64,000 nt of DNA. Source: Bettongia penicillata ogilbyi. Taxonomy: Eukaryota; Chordata; Mammalia; Diprotodontia; Potoroidae. Position 1 is the first letter of the stretch; each line of letters begins with the position of its first letter. A model generated the notes under the pieces. It was not told the DNA's origin. It did no database searches and saw only the letters and a list, made by a program, of their open reading frames with translations. Positions 44,145 to 56,009 of the stretch are shown piece after piece. The stretch lies in contig JAJHZJ010000028.1 in assembly GCA_023548195.1 (NCBI GenBank), forward strand, positions 1,568,001-1,632,000. Reading direction: 5' to 3'. The position numbers and the translations under genes are program-made.

Positions 44145-46230
44145 AGGACTAGGAAGCAGCTTTGCATTGGAATACTAATATAGTCATTCACATCCTATAT
44201 CTGGATTCATTTTTCACAAACATCAGTTTAGACAGAATAACAGTTTTCTACTAAATAGAAACTGACCAGCCTCGATATGAAATCCAGTGTTACAATGAAA
44301 CATTAGTCTTACTATTACACTGACAGAGAAACAGTCTGTTAAAATGTGAAATCCATCTAAATATGCTTTTAAAAAAATGAAGTGCAGCATTTAGTTCTTC
44401 TGGTTCTGCTATCAATTAGGGTGATAAGAAGGCACTCAAAAGCTCCCTTTTCAATTAAGTTTTCTACCTTCCAACTGAAATGTTCCTGTCATTGAATACT
44501 GTATAGTGATTTTTTAAAAGGCTTCATTTTAGCAACCAAGTGATAACTTTCAAATCATCAAGACTCCTAACTGATTAAATCCTAACACTAATTACTCCTT
44601 TTTAAAACAAAAGGCAATTGAAAGCAAATGGCTGCATATACATATGTGTATATATGTATGTATGTATATTTGTATTTTATATACATATATATCTTTGTAT
44701 ATGTGTATAAATTCCATTAATATTCCTTATCTTTTTCCCCCTAGCTCAAAATTCTGTTGACTACTCATCTCAGGCTCAAATCATCATTCAAATCATAATG
44801 AAGGCATAATTCCAATCTCTCTCTGTACATGCTAATTTCACTACCACCAGATGTAAAACCCACACAGAAATTCCTATAGAGTATTATTAGCTAGCAAGGA
44901 GCAACATTAGAATGCATAAAGGTATCTGCTCCAGCAAGTAAATATTTTGGTTTTAATTACATTATTACCTTGTTTTATGCTGCTAATTACTACAATTTAT
45001 TGTATAATTGACTCTGAAAGAAAAACATTGCCAAAGCAGTACTGTGGTCCTAAACTGAGCATAATAGTGTATCAACAAGTTTGCCTGACTTTACAGATCT
45101 CTTTAAGATCTAGGGGTAAATTGTATTTGTTATCAGTATCTAGCCAAAATAATATTGTTTTATTTGAACTTGCTCTCTCAAAAATCAAAAGCTTCCAGAT
45201 ATTTTTTTAAATAATTTCACTTTTTTTTTTATTTTTCATGGCCAGCATTTAAGTAAGACACATTACAAACTAATTATTTAAAATAATTTTTGTCCATTCT
45301 ATGTTCCCTACCCACATAGGTAATATACACTAACCTCTTTCTGATTTATTTCTCTGTAAGTCACCAGCACAATAAATACATGTCTTACGTTAATATCACA
45401 GAAAAGCACTATGACTGTAACTAACCATCACTGAAAAACATCATTGGTGGCTGCTAAAAAGTTTCTTCTTCCATTTGATTAGTCAAAAATCCTTAAAGAT
45501 CAAACAGCTAAAGCCAACAAATGAATATTAGAAACAAGAGACAGGCCCAGGGTGAAAACAAATGAGCTCATTCTTCAGACTCAGCAACCATTCCTAAGTC
45601 ACATGAATAGCCCACTTAAAGTTTGTAACTTCAGTCCAGACTTCCCAATGAAATAATGCCTTGTACTCACTCTGGGGCCATCCATTGTTCTCACTGTAAT
45701 TTGTATTAAATTTTAAAGGTAATAAATACTTTCAGGGAACTCTATTAGCTGAAGTTTAAGGCATATTTTATCAACATTCATTAACACACATGACCCTTTT
45801 TGGTAAATGAAAGTCCAAGACAGCATATACTTCAAAATAAACTGGTCATACACATATAGTTGAATTCGGGTGTACTTTTCAAGTGCCAGGATTTATACTG
45901 GACTCCTTGGTCACATCACAACCAACTTCACTGGTTGTAGCAATCACAAAGACATCTTTCTAGATTAAGAGAGAGTGATAAAATGAAGTTATTTATTTCA
46001 TGTATCTACGTATACTATGATTCTTTTTGAAACTAAAAATTAATTTCTGATAAGGTATAGTATCAATAAAAATAAATTACTGAGAACAAAGGTACATGTA
46101 TATGTTTTCTTTGACCATTATTTCTACTTATTTTATGGAGTGGATATGTATGCTTTATTTTTTTTTTGGTCATTTCACTTGAACTAATGTGCCCTCTAAT
46201 GGTTAAAGTGGAAGAATTGCAACTGTAAGA
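44145..46230. other. Unassigned, largely non-repetitive sequence
   Basis: About 2 kb with no SINE or LINE signature that I can name, which is unusual for this window. The part at 44210-44640 reads like unique DNA with many TAAT/ATTA cores. The 87-codon open frame at 44947-45210 has no recognisable domain. Confidence 0.35.
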
Positions 46231-46234
46231 AAGA

Positions 46235-46420
46235 GGAAGGAAGGAAGGAAGGAAGGAAGGAAGGAAGGAAGGAAGGAAGGAAGGAAGGAAGGAAGGAAGG
46301 AAGGAAGGAAGGAAGGAAGGAAGGAAGGAAGGAAGGAAGGAAGGAAGGAAGGAAGGAAGGAAGGAAGGAAGGAAGGAAGGAAGGAAGGAAGGAAGGAAGG
46401 AAGGAAGGAAGGAAGGAAGG
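46235..46420. repeat. Long perfect (GGAA)n microsatellite
   Basis: About 46 uninterrupted GGAA units over ~186 bases, followed by a degenerate GA-rich tail to about 46478. Minus-strand open frames read Phe-Leu-Pro-Ser repeats. GGAA is the core of ETS-family binding sites. Confidence 0.98.
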
Positions 46421-46484
46421 AGAGAAAGAGGAAGAGAGAGAGAGAAAGAAAGAAGGAAACAAAGAAAGAAAGAAACAACATATG

Positions 46485-47040
46485 TTATAAGAAATGTATC
46501 TACTTAGGATACTTTCACTCTCTCAAACCAAAACCTTTAAGCCAGAAGTAGAGATTTGTTCAAAGAACACCTAGTAAGAGTAAACATCTTGAAAATTTTT
46601 TCTATGTAATACAGCAAGAAAAATTGCACTCAACAGAACATAATGAAATGTATTCAATTTTTCACAATAGTCTTCAACCCTGAAGAAGACATCGTGTTAA
46701 ATCCTGTATGCACTAATGCTAAATATGGATTTTGTGTGTGTCCTATCAGTTCCAATACAGACTTGAAGAGCTACCAAATTTAAGGAATGCATCTTTTAAA
46801 ATTCATTGCTTCTGTATATTCTCCTTTTTCACATATCTAATTCTGAAACAGAAGCATTTCAAAGAAAAAAAATCTTCCACAAATATGTTAAGTAACCAGT
46901 CTTTTAAGTTAGCAAGTTTTCCTTCATTTCATTGACTTTGTTGTCTCATTCTGTCTGAATAACAGAATTAAGCGAAGATTTGATGATTATCCAGCTAAGC
47001 AGACTAATGTTGATAGAAAACCCAGAGAATTCAAACAGGT
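46485..47040. other. Unassigned non-coding sequence
   Basis: No gene or identifiable repeat is seen between the two large microsatellites. Confidence 0.4.
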
Positions 47041-47046
47041 AAAGTA

Positions 47047-47091
47047 CTCTCTCTGTCTCTCTCTCTGTCTCTGTCTCTGTCTCTGTCTCTG

Positions 47092-47142
<51 letters not shown>

Positions 47143-47213
47143 CTCTCTCGCTCTCTCTGTCTGTCTGTGTGTGTGTGAGAGAGAGAGAGCGAGTGAGAGA
47201 GAGAGAGAGAGAG
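47047..47213. repeat. Compound microsatellite (CTGTCT)n(CT)n(GT)n(GA)n with inverted arms
   Basis: A pyrimidine run (47047-47167) is followed by GT units (47168-47177) and a purine run (47177-47213). The CT and GA runs are complementary, so the array can fold into a hairpin. Both arms carry a 'cgctctct/gagagagcgag' interruption. The ORFs here are artefacts. Confidence 0.95.
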
Positions 47214-47500
47214 CCAGTCAATAAGCATTTATCAGATGCCTACTCTGTGCCAAGCAATGTGCTAAGCACTGAGAATACAAAGAAAGGCAAAAGAGAATAT
47301 CTGCTCTAAAGGAGCTCACAATTAACATGCAAACTACTGTGCAAACAAGATATAGACAAGTTAAATTGGAGAAAACTGAAAGAGGAAAAGGACTAGCATT
47401 AAAGAGGAATCAGGAAAGGTTTCTCGTAGAAAGTGGGATTTTATCCAAGACTTAAAGGAGGCCAGGGAAAAGAGAATGTGTTTGTACAGAAGAAAGATTT
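47214..47500 (-). repeat. L2-type-tailed LINE, reverse strand
   Basis: 'caataagcatttatcagatg', 'ctctgtgccaagcaatgtgc', 'ctaaaggagctcacaattaa', 'ggaatcaggaaaggtttctc' and 'gtgggattttatccaagact' match the 40.2 kb copy in order. It directly abuts the microsatellite. Confidence 0.7.
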
Positions 47501-47504
47501 GATT

Positions 47505-49005
47505 AGATTTTGTTTAATAGTGAGGAAGATATCAGTAGAAACTAGATGATATCCAAGGTTACTTCTGGATTTAACATTTTATGATTCTAAGAACCCTCCA
47601 AATGACATTATACTATTTCACTTCAAAAAATGATATATATAGTTAACATAATTTGACCTTCTTTGTTACTTTTTTTCTTTTTCACAGTATGTGTTTTATC
47701 TCTAGCTCTCTTTCTGAAGGCAGAAATTGGTTTCCCTAGATGGTTAGTAATAAATGGGTACCTACATGCTACTCAGTTCGATCAGATCTTCCTCAGATTG
47801 GTTTAATCCAGTAATAGAATCAGTCGAGCACTTTGACATTCTTTGTTCTTTCCCACGTTACTAACCCATCTTCTCTTCCTATTATACAATTCCTTAATGG
47901 TATCCTTGCTTCTCTTCTTCAGAGTTTCTCATTGGTTATATGTTGCATACTGTTCACTCACCATGTGCTTCTCCATTGCCCTCTTTGCCCATTTTAAATT
48001 GTTTCAAGGTATTTGTATTCCATCCTTCAGTAACAAAATCTGTAAAACATTATCATTAAAAATATGGGCCTTTGTTTTTATGGAAGACACAGTCAATAAA
48101 AAAGCTTTACAATCCATCAAATACACAACCGCCTGCTCTCCTCCTGTCCCACTCTGGGCCACGCTCATTGTCCATGTTCACTGTCTACCCCCACATATAT
48201 AATGATGGACAGTCTCTGTAGAGCATCCATCCAAATGCACACTGAAATCTAGGAAACAGACGTTTGCAATACTGGATTTCTTTCCTTTAAAAAGTAGGAA
48301 GATGACATGAACTTAGCGTATAACTGAGGAATAAGCTCTCAGGATATTTTTTTAAGTTGAACATCTTGCCAAGCTTTCTTCAAACTGCTTTTACCCTCAA
48401 ATGTTCCTCCCTGTCTTATTAGGTAACACAGCAGATAATCCTGTCTCCCATCAACGTTTTGGTAAGATTTTACAAAGAATTTGTAAAGAGTTTGCATTCT
48501 AATCTGGTGTTGCCTTTGGTGGCTATGTCTGTCCATTTGCCAAGATAGATGTTTGCTGACCGAGTCACTTTTTGACTCTTTAATTTTTCTGTATGTGGCC
48601 CCAAATAGTTTACAATGATTAAACTATTCAATGTCATTTATGTTACGCATGTCGTTTTAAAATGTTTTACAATTTTTAAATTATTATATTTACCATTTAA
48701 ATTTTAAGGTTTGAATTTTAGAATTATAGAAATTCAAAGTTTACAATTTTGAAAATTATTTGCTAATTTTGTACATAGCTAAGTTGTATGAATTACATGC
48801 AATATATTTTTCTCATCTTATTCTTTATTCTTAGGTTTTTGTTCATTTGTACTAATTCTAATCTTAGTTCTATTTAATATATTTAATCTATTTAATATAT
48901 AATTTATATTTAAATAGCTGATTCAGGGAATCATACAGTCTTTTCATTTTTTGTCAAACTAATCTACTTCAGATGGAGGGGAATAAATAGTAATCATAAC
49001 TGTGA
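47505..49005. other. Unassigned, very AT-rich sequence
   Basis: No gene is supported. The 119-codon open frame at 47843-48202 has hydrophobic stretches at its start but no recognisable family and no supporting context. 48640-48910 is extremely AT-rich with short repeated 'aattttaaa'-type strings. Confidence 0.4.
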
Positions 49006-49009
49006 AAAA

Positions 49010-50065
49010 ATTTACCATTTGTCAAATATATAGATAACTGACTCAAATTTATAAGAATATAGATTATTCCCCAATTGATAAATGGTCAAAGGATATAAAT
49101 AGGCAGTTTTCAGATAAAGTAATCAAAGCTATCTATAGTCATATGAAAAAATGCTCTAAATCATTATTGATTAGAGAAATACAAATTAAAACAACTCTGA
49201 GCTACTATCCCAAACCTATCAGATTAGTTAATATGACAGAAAAGGAAAATGACAAATATTGGAGGAGATGTGGGGAAACTGAGATACTAACACATTGACA
49301 GTGAAGTGGTATACTAATTCAACAATTCTGTAGGGCAATTTTTTAACTATGCCCAAAAGTGCTATAATATTGTACATACCCTTTGATCCAGTCATACCAC
49401 TACTAGCTCTGTAGCCCAAAGAGACTTTTATTTTTAAAGAAAAGAAAAGGATCTATGTGTGCAAAAAAAATTATAGCAACTCTTTTTGTAATGGCAAAGA
49501 ACTGGAAATTGAGGGGATGCCCATCAATTGGGGAATGACCGGACAAGTTGTATATGATTGCGATGGAATACTGCTGTACTATAAGAAATGATAAGCAGAA
49601 AGCTCTCAGAAAAACTTTAAAAGTCTTAAATGAACTGATGCCAAGTGAAATGAGGAGGACAAGGAGCACAGCATATACAGTAATAGCAATACTGTATGGT
49701 GATCAACTGTGAGTGACTTAGCTATTTTCAGTAATACAATGATCCAAAACAATGTGGAAGGACTTATGATGAAAAATGCTATCTCTCTCCGGAGAAAGAA
49801 CGGATGAGAGTCTGAATGCAGATCAAAGCATACTTTTTATTTACTTTCTTACTTTTCCTGGGGGGGTGGGGTTGTCTAAGTTTTCTTTCACAATATAACA
49901 TGGAAATATGTTTTGCATGACTTACATGTATAACCTATAACAAATTGCTCACCTCAAAGAAAGGGGAAAGGCGGGGAGGAAAAGAAGTAAAGAATTTGAA
50001 ACTCAAAATTTTGAAAAACAAATGTTAAAAATTATTTTACATGTAATTAGAAGGTAAAAATTTAA
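49010..50065 (+). repeat. L1 LINE 3' end
   Basis: 'ccccaattgataaatggtca', 'tcattattgattagagaaat', 'ccctttgatccagtcatacc', 'ggggatgcccatcaattggg', 'gatggaatactgctgtacta', 'atgacttacatgtataacct' and 'gaaactcaaaattttgaaaa' are in order to an A-rich tail. It corresponds to the same region as 35530-36515, so both belong to related L1 subfamilies. It is 5' truncated. Confidence 0.85.
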
Positions 50066-50234
50066 ATTTACATTAAAATATATATATAATTTATTTCATT
50101 CTTTGTGGTTTTATTTGTTTTTTCCCATGTCCAATTCCTACCAGCACTTGAATTCCTTGAAAACTCTATATTTTACTTAGTCTATTTAGTATTTTATATG
50201 TATGTATATATATGTATATATATATATAAAACAT

Positions 50235-50520
50235 CTAATTCCTCTAAATTCTCAGTTTTGCTAACAGTAATTGTATATGTTAGCTTCTCCTAGTTGTGTT
50301 TATTTCTTTTCTCTTTGCTGTGAATTCACCTTATTCATTCCTTATTTTGGACATTTGATTTTCCTTCTTTTTCTTCCTGATCACAAAGGTAATAGTTTAT
50401 CAATTTTATTAGTCTTTTTAAACAGTTCTTGGGTTTATCAATACTATAATGTTTTTGTCATAAATTTTCTCTTTTTCTCATAATTTCTAAGAGTTCTTCT
50501 TTCATGTTGATTTTAGAATG
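50235..50520 (-). repeat. Possible reversed L1 ORF2 fragment
   Basis: The T-rich block 'acagttcttgggtttatcaa', 'tatcaattttattagtcttt' and 'ctaagagttcttctttcatg' resembles the reverse of an L1 ORF2 segment. The match is weak. A (TA)n run lies at about 50205-50230. Confidence 0.3.
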
Positions 50521-50985
50521 TCTCAGCACAACCTCAGACTAGATCTAACTCAACCTCACCTTCAGCTCAATATTGTATGATTCAGGTAACAGTAGACAAG
50601 CTGAACCAAGTTTCTTGAACCTCTTGAAATTAACCACTTGCAAACTTTGTTCCACATAGCCAGAAGCAAATATCTTCTTCTCTTACCAGCATCAATAACA
50701 TGAAGAAATGACCATATCTATATATTCAAGCAAATCTACCATCAGGAGATACCTCAGTCTTCTTCTTGTCTCCCACTCAAGATTTGGTTTGATCACTATA
50801 AGATAATTCTACCAGAACCACATAAAACACAGAAACTACAGAATTCTGACTAATATCAAGATTTTTCCTTGTTGCTGATGCCTAATATTCATTTCACTAA
50901 TTTGGTATATTCCTGACCTCCACTTCAGAACGTGTCTCTGGGTTCTGGACCTATTTTCTACTTTAATCTTTGAGATGTGTCTAAT

Positions 50986-51847
50986 TGGGGGCAGAGCCAA
51001 GATGGTAGAGTAGAAAGACACACATATGCTGGCTCTCCCCACAGAGCCCATTAAATACCTATAGAGAGGGACTCTCAACAAATTCTGGAGCAGCAGAGGT
51101 GGAGAACAACAGAGTGGAGGAGATTTCCAGCGCAGGGTGATCTGAAAGGCCAACAGGAAATGTCTGTTGTACTGGACAGAGTGGAGCCCAGCCCAGCCTT
51201 TCCAGTCACAGTAGCAGCAGTTCGCAGATCCCTCAAATCACAGGCACCAGAGGTCAGTGACAGGGTTTTTTCAGCTTGCCGAGAAGGGAAAAGGGCCTTC
51301 CCATAGCTCCGACCTTAGCCAGTGGCCACAGAGGCCACATCTGGCAGGGAGCAGCAGTTCCCACAGCAGCCCGCATCCATTGTTGGACCATAAAAACCGT
51401 GGGGGCACTGAGCAGCTGATTCTTACCTTAACACTGTGTAGAGGCCCTGCCCCAACCTGATACTCCTGAAGAATTTGAGCAGCTGATCTTTATCTCACAC
51501 TGAATGACAGCCTTGCCCATGCAGCTTATCTGAATCTCAGTCCCCAGTGCTGGCTTTGTGGAACTGGAGGCCAGGTGGCTGTGGAGGGGAAACTGCTGAA
51601 ATTCTGGGCACAAAAATCTCTACCTGCTCCAGTGTACACACTTGATTGTTCCACCTTGGAGGAACTGAGATCTTACAGATTCCCAGAGTATACCCTAATC
51701 TTGACAAAGGACCCAAAAGTCAAGTAACTGGTTAGGAAAATGCCCAAAAATGGGAAAAAAATAAGACTATAAAAGGTTACTTTCTTGGTGAACAGATATC
51801 TTCTCTCATCCTTTTGGATGAGGAAGAACAATGCTTACCATCAGGAA
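50986..51847 (+). mobile_element. L1/HAL1 5'UTR-only insertion with target duplication
   Basis: It starts 'tgggggcagagccaagatgg' (L1 5' end) and stays colinear with the 5'UTR of the HAL1-like element at 34478-35255. Shared blocks include 'gagagggactctcaacaaat', 'ggtcagtgacagggtttttt' and 'caagtaactggttaggaaaa'. It passes the ORF1 start and stops about 105 bases later. Flanks are 'gagatgtgtctaat' (50972-50985) and 'gagatatgtctaat' (51848-51861), 13 of 14 identical. There is no poly-A at the 3' boundary. A 5'-complete, 3'-truncated copy with a target duplication is the reverse of normal L1 truncation. Confidence 0.75.
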
Positions 51848-51861
51848 GAGATATGTCTAAT

Positions 51862-52380
51862 CACTGGAACTTTGCCTTAGCTTTTCCCACCAGACTGTAT
51901 TCCTCAGGACTTCATCATACCCCAGAAACCTCTCCATTCTGGAAGATCTCCCCAGACCTGGCATTCACACCTTGAACATAGCCTCTACCCCATTTCTAAA
52001 TGATCTAATATGTTGCCCAGGTATTGCTGCTTGTTTGTTTTAGTCTAAATATGATTTCATTGGTATAAAGAACTCCTTGTGTGGTTAACACTCTGTGTCA
52101 AAACTCTTTCTACCTATTCAGATCAGCAAAATATATCTATGAATTATATATAAGGTTGCCTGGAATATTAAAAAGTTTAGTGACTTTTTTGTCACCTAGT
52201 ATGTGTCAGAACCAGCATGGGGCTGAAGTAGGTCTGGTCTCAGGTTGTACTGGGATTTCTAAACCAAGTACAAAAGAAGAAATCTTGAAAATTATGAGAA
52301 AGAGAAAATTTTAAGTGAAAAATATAGTGCTGATAAATAAACTCAAAAGCTATATTTTAAATATAATAAAATTGATATGG
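51862..52380. other. Unassigned non-coding sequence
   Basis: It is probably continuous with 50520-50971 across the 5'UTR insertion. No gene or identifiable repeat is seen. Confidence 0.4.
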
Positions 52381-52384
52381 GGAT

Positions 52385-52615
52385 AGGGTGCCAGGACCAA
52401 AGTCAAGAAGGCTCATCTTTCTGAGTTCAAATCAAGCTCAGACAATTGCTAGCTATGTGACCCTGAGCAAGTCATTTACCCCTTCTTGCCTCAGTTTCCT
52501 CATCTATTAAATGAGCTGTAAAAGGAAATGGCAAACCACTCCAGTATCTCGCCCAAAAAATCCCAAATGGGATTTTAAAAAGTCAGATATGATGGAAATC
52601 ACTGAACCATTAGCT
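52385..52615 (+). mobile_element. SINE1-type SINE
   Basis: 'ggtgccaggaccaaagtcaa', 'ctagctatgtgaccctgagc', 'ggaaatggcaaaccactcca' and 'cccaaatgggattttaaaaa' run in order on the + strand. The extreme 3' end is degenerate. Confidence 0.75.
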
Positions 52616-52844
52616 AAACTGTTCAAGAAAAAAGTTAATTAAATTTAATTAAAAATAGTAAAAATTTCTTAAAAAGAAAAGAAAGAAAAATTATGTCCAA
52701 AATAAACCCAGATCTTCCAATTACTTACTAAATCTTATCATTTCTATCTCCAAATTATATCTCATATGTGGCCCCTCTTATCTACTCACACTTCCATCAC
52801 ACACTGTAATTCAGACCTTTATTAAATCTCATTTAGCTTAACAG

Positions 52845-53055
52845 TATCAATACTACTAATAATAATAATAATAGCATTTATATAGCACTTACTATGTCCC
52901 AGATACTATGTTAAACACTTTACAAATATTATCTCATTTTATCTTCACAACAACCTGAGAAGGTAGGTGCTATTACTACCCCCATTTTACAGATCAGAAA
53001 GGTGAGGTAAACAGAAGTTAAGTGACTTGTATCAGGTCACGCAACTACTGTCTTA
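52845..53055 (-). repeat. MIR/CORE-SINE, reverse strand
   Basis: 'agcatttatatagcacttac', 'atctcattttatcttcacaa', 'caacctgagaaggtaggtgc', 'cattttacagatcagaaagg' and 'ttaagtgacttgtatcaggt' are present. An ATA triplet run precedes it. The head is cut by the following L2. Confidence 0.8.
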
Positions 53056-53059
53056 TTGT

Positions 53060-53735
53060 AATAACATCTTATTTAGTCTCTCTGCATTAAGCTTCTCCCC
53101 TCTTTGATCCATCCTCCAAAGCTTAGCATAGTATCTGGTATATAACAACAGCTGTTAGAGGGATTTTCCTAAAGCATAGGTATGACTCTGTCACTCTGAT
53201 ACTCTGTAAACTTCAGTAGATCCATTTTACCTCTAGTATCAAATATAAACTCCCATGTCTAGAATTTAAAGCTCTTCGTAACCTGGCCCCTGCCTCATTC
53301 TTTAGTTTCCTTATATATTGCTCCCTCCATATACATATGGATCAGCCATACTGGGCTGCTTACTTGTCTCCGTATACAACATTCCAGTCTCCTGAATGTG
53401 CTTTTTCAGTGGTTGTCTCTTATGCCTGGAATGCTCTCATTCCATATCTGTGCCCCTTGGAATCCCTGATATGCTTCAAGAACCAGATCAAGCACGATTT
53501 TAATAGGAGAACTTTCAAGATTCCCCCGGCTACTGTTACCTTTCCATTCCAAGTTACTTGGTTACTGTTTTGAGTGCATATTATGTATGGCAATTGTATA
53601 TATGTGCATGTTGTCTCCCCCATTATAATGTAATCTCCTTGAGGGCACGGATGGTTTTGCTCTTTTCCTTTGTATGTAATGCTTAACATGATTCCCAGTG
53701 CATAATAAATGCTTGCTGAGTAAGTTATTGATTAT
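53060..53735 (+). repeat. L2 LINE 3' end
   Basis: 'ccatgtctagaatttaaagc', 'ttcgtaacctggcccctgcc', 'gcctggaatgctctcattcc', 'ataatgtaatctccttgagg' and 'cagtgcataataaatgcttg' run in order to the L2 terminus. It is well preserved. Open frames on both strands are LINE remnants. Confidence 0.85.
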
Positions 53736-53739
53736 CAAC

Positions 53740-55220
53740 ATCAACGATGGCACACTCTCCAATGGTCCATTCATTTAGGGTACTTTTTGGTAATGCAACT
53801 GTATGCCAATATAATTCACTAGTCAGTACAGAACCACGGCTTGAGGTTAGGAATACAGAGATTTAATTTCTTTTCATTTCTTTATAGTAAATGAAAGTCT
53901 TCCTGTCTTTTCCTCTTGCCTTGCCTCCTTCTTTTCTATTTCAAAATACATTTTCCTGTCTTCTCTACTCTAAGTAAAATGGGTCAGAATCAGCCTAACA
54001 GCATTGGTAGAGGAAGAAAATAATCATCCCCTCTACTCAGTACCTGCAACCTCTACATATATTCATGGAATTAACACTACATAGATGAGACTATAGTTTG
54101 TCATCCATTACATTCTACATTCTTCCCTACATCTACACAGCATTCAACCTGAATTTCTCAAATGAAGAAAAAGTTATAGGAATCCTCTAACTACATGACA
54201 TTTGTTGTAAGGTACAATAAAGTTTTGAAGTTTAACAACATATTTGCCCTTTTTATTGATACTATGTCAAAGTGCTTGCAGCCAGAAATACTTTTTCTTT
54301 CATTTTTATGGTATAAGCATCTTATTGTCCTCAGGAAAGAAAGTAAATTAAGATAGAGATGAATAAATAACTACATTCTAAACAATATGAATTTAGCTTA
54401 GAGATTTTTTTTAAATTTCAAGAGATACAGAGGGTTTTTTTCCTAATGAAGTTAAATTAAAATTCATTAAATGAGATTCTCTTAGTTTGAATCTCTTATC
54501 ATTAGTTTTCCAAATATAAAACTGGTTTCCAGTTTAAATGATTTTTCTTCATGTAAATAGAAACAATGTTACCATATACTTTAATATTTAAATGAATTAT
54601 ATTTATTATCCTCTGCTATTAAATCACATAGCTATTTGTATGCATCAAATATGCTTTGGACTCACTACACCAGAATTAGGCTGCCTGCATCACTCCCACA
54701 AAGTTCAAGGGGCATCCTCAAAGGATTGGAGATCTATCTCTTAACTAATGCTATCAGTTGAAGTTCCAACAGGTTATGTTCCCCCAGTGTTAGCCTCCAA
54801 TAAGTGACTAGCACCCCCATCTATACTGACTATCTTTTACAAGTGGATATTTATTTCAAAAATATAGTAAGGAAAAAAAATCAATATTCCCCCTCCTACC
54901 ACCTCTGGGGAACCTCCTTCCCTATATCTCAGTCTCTGGGGAGAATGGACTCATTCTTAGCCCTGTTTCTACATAGTATTAGTTCCACCACGTTCCCATT
55001 TAGAAGAAGCACAACTAGGCCTCATCTTAGCTACCACTTAGCTGGGTCCCAAAAGCCCTCACTTCTTAGGCCATCAATGCTGAGATGGACAGATACAAAA
55101 TCTGGAACAGACTGTGACTTTTGGACTCCAAATCCTGGACTCCCTTAGATTCCCCAGAGCTTCATTCTCCCAGTCTTTGCAATTTGCTTGCTCCAACTTA
55201 TCTTCCAGGCAGATCCATTA
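53740..55220. other. Unassigned sequence, possibly an old LTR or DNA element near 54.7-55.2 kb
   Basis: 53740-54650 shows nothing identifiable. 54655-55220 is GC-richer and resembles internal or LTR sequence of an old retroelement in composition only, with no terminal motifs seen. The 114-codon open frame at 54804-55148 has no recognised domain. Confidence 0.3.
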
Positions 55221-55224
55221 TAGG

Positions 55225-55455
55225 GTTTACTCTGTGTCAGACACTGTGCTGAGTGTTTGACAAATATTGTCTCATTTGATCCTCGCAATAACCCCAGAAG
55301 ATAGGTGCTATCATTATTCTCATTTTACAGATGAATAAACTGAGGCAAAAAAAGATTAAGTGACTTGTGAAGGATGACACAGGTATTGAGTGTCTGAGGC
55401 CAGATTTGAATTCAGGTCTTCTTGACTTCAGGTTCAGTTCTTTCTCCATCACGCT
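55225..55455 (-). repeat. MIR/CORE-SINE, reverse strand
   Basis: 'ctctgtgtcagacactgtgc', 'tgtctcatttgatcctcgca', 'cattttacagatgaataaac' and 'gaattcaggtcttcttgact' cover the full length with little divergence. Confidence 0.85.
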
Positions 55456-55859
55456 CCTGAAAGAAGGGGTCCCTATCTATTCTCTATGCGAGGAGTAATA
55501 TCGGAGGGGATTTGTGCATGTTGTCAGGACCCCATTACACATAAAATTCAAAACAGATAGATGTCAGTGATATAACGGGAGAGAACAATAACTGCTATAC
55601 GCTATAATAAGCTATAGGTCATGAAATATTACAGTTTTCAAAAGAATTGAAGTTGAAGATCAACCCAAAGAATAATGGAAAGGTACGCAATAGGGGTGAG
55701 CAGTTTAAAACTCATGAAAGAATTCTGAAGAAATGAATAAAAAGTTATCATCAGAGAAATGTATGACTAGAGTGGAAAATGGCAGCCTACTCACATAAAG
55801 AACACATGAGATAACTAGCATAGTCTGCTGCTATCAACTTAAATGTGAAAACAGTATGA

Positions 55860-56005
55860 AAATGTCTAATATGCCAACGTGTTTTGTATGGCTGCATATG
55901 TATAATGGGTATTGTATTTCTTTCCTTCTCAATGACTGGGAGAGGGTGGAGGTAAGGAGATAATTTGGAACTGAAAATTAAAATTAGAAAAATTTAAAAC
56001 AACAT
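55860..56005 (+). repeat. L1-type 3' tail
   Basis: 'gtgttttgtatggctgcata', 'ccttctcaatgactgggaga' and 'gataatttggaactgaaaat' match the closing segment of the L1 tails at 36.4 and 49.9 kb, followed by A-rich sequence. How far it extends 5' is unclear. Confidence 0.55.
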
Positions 56006-56009
56006 AAAA

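Noticed and set aside
46196..46481. Two Phe-Leu-Pro-Ser repeat proteins on the minus strand
   Set aside because: They are out-of-frame readings of the (GGAA)n array with no start context or family resemblance.
47843..48202. 119-codon + strand open frame with hydrophobic start
   Set aside because: Hydrophobicity follows from T-rich DNA. It has no recognisable family and no supporting gene structure.
54804..55148. 114-codon + strand open frame considered as an exon
   Set aside because: No domain, no convincing splice signals and no neighbouring exon. The surrounding sequence looks like decayed repeat or unique non-coding DNA.
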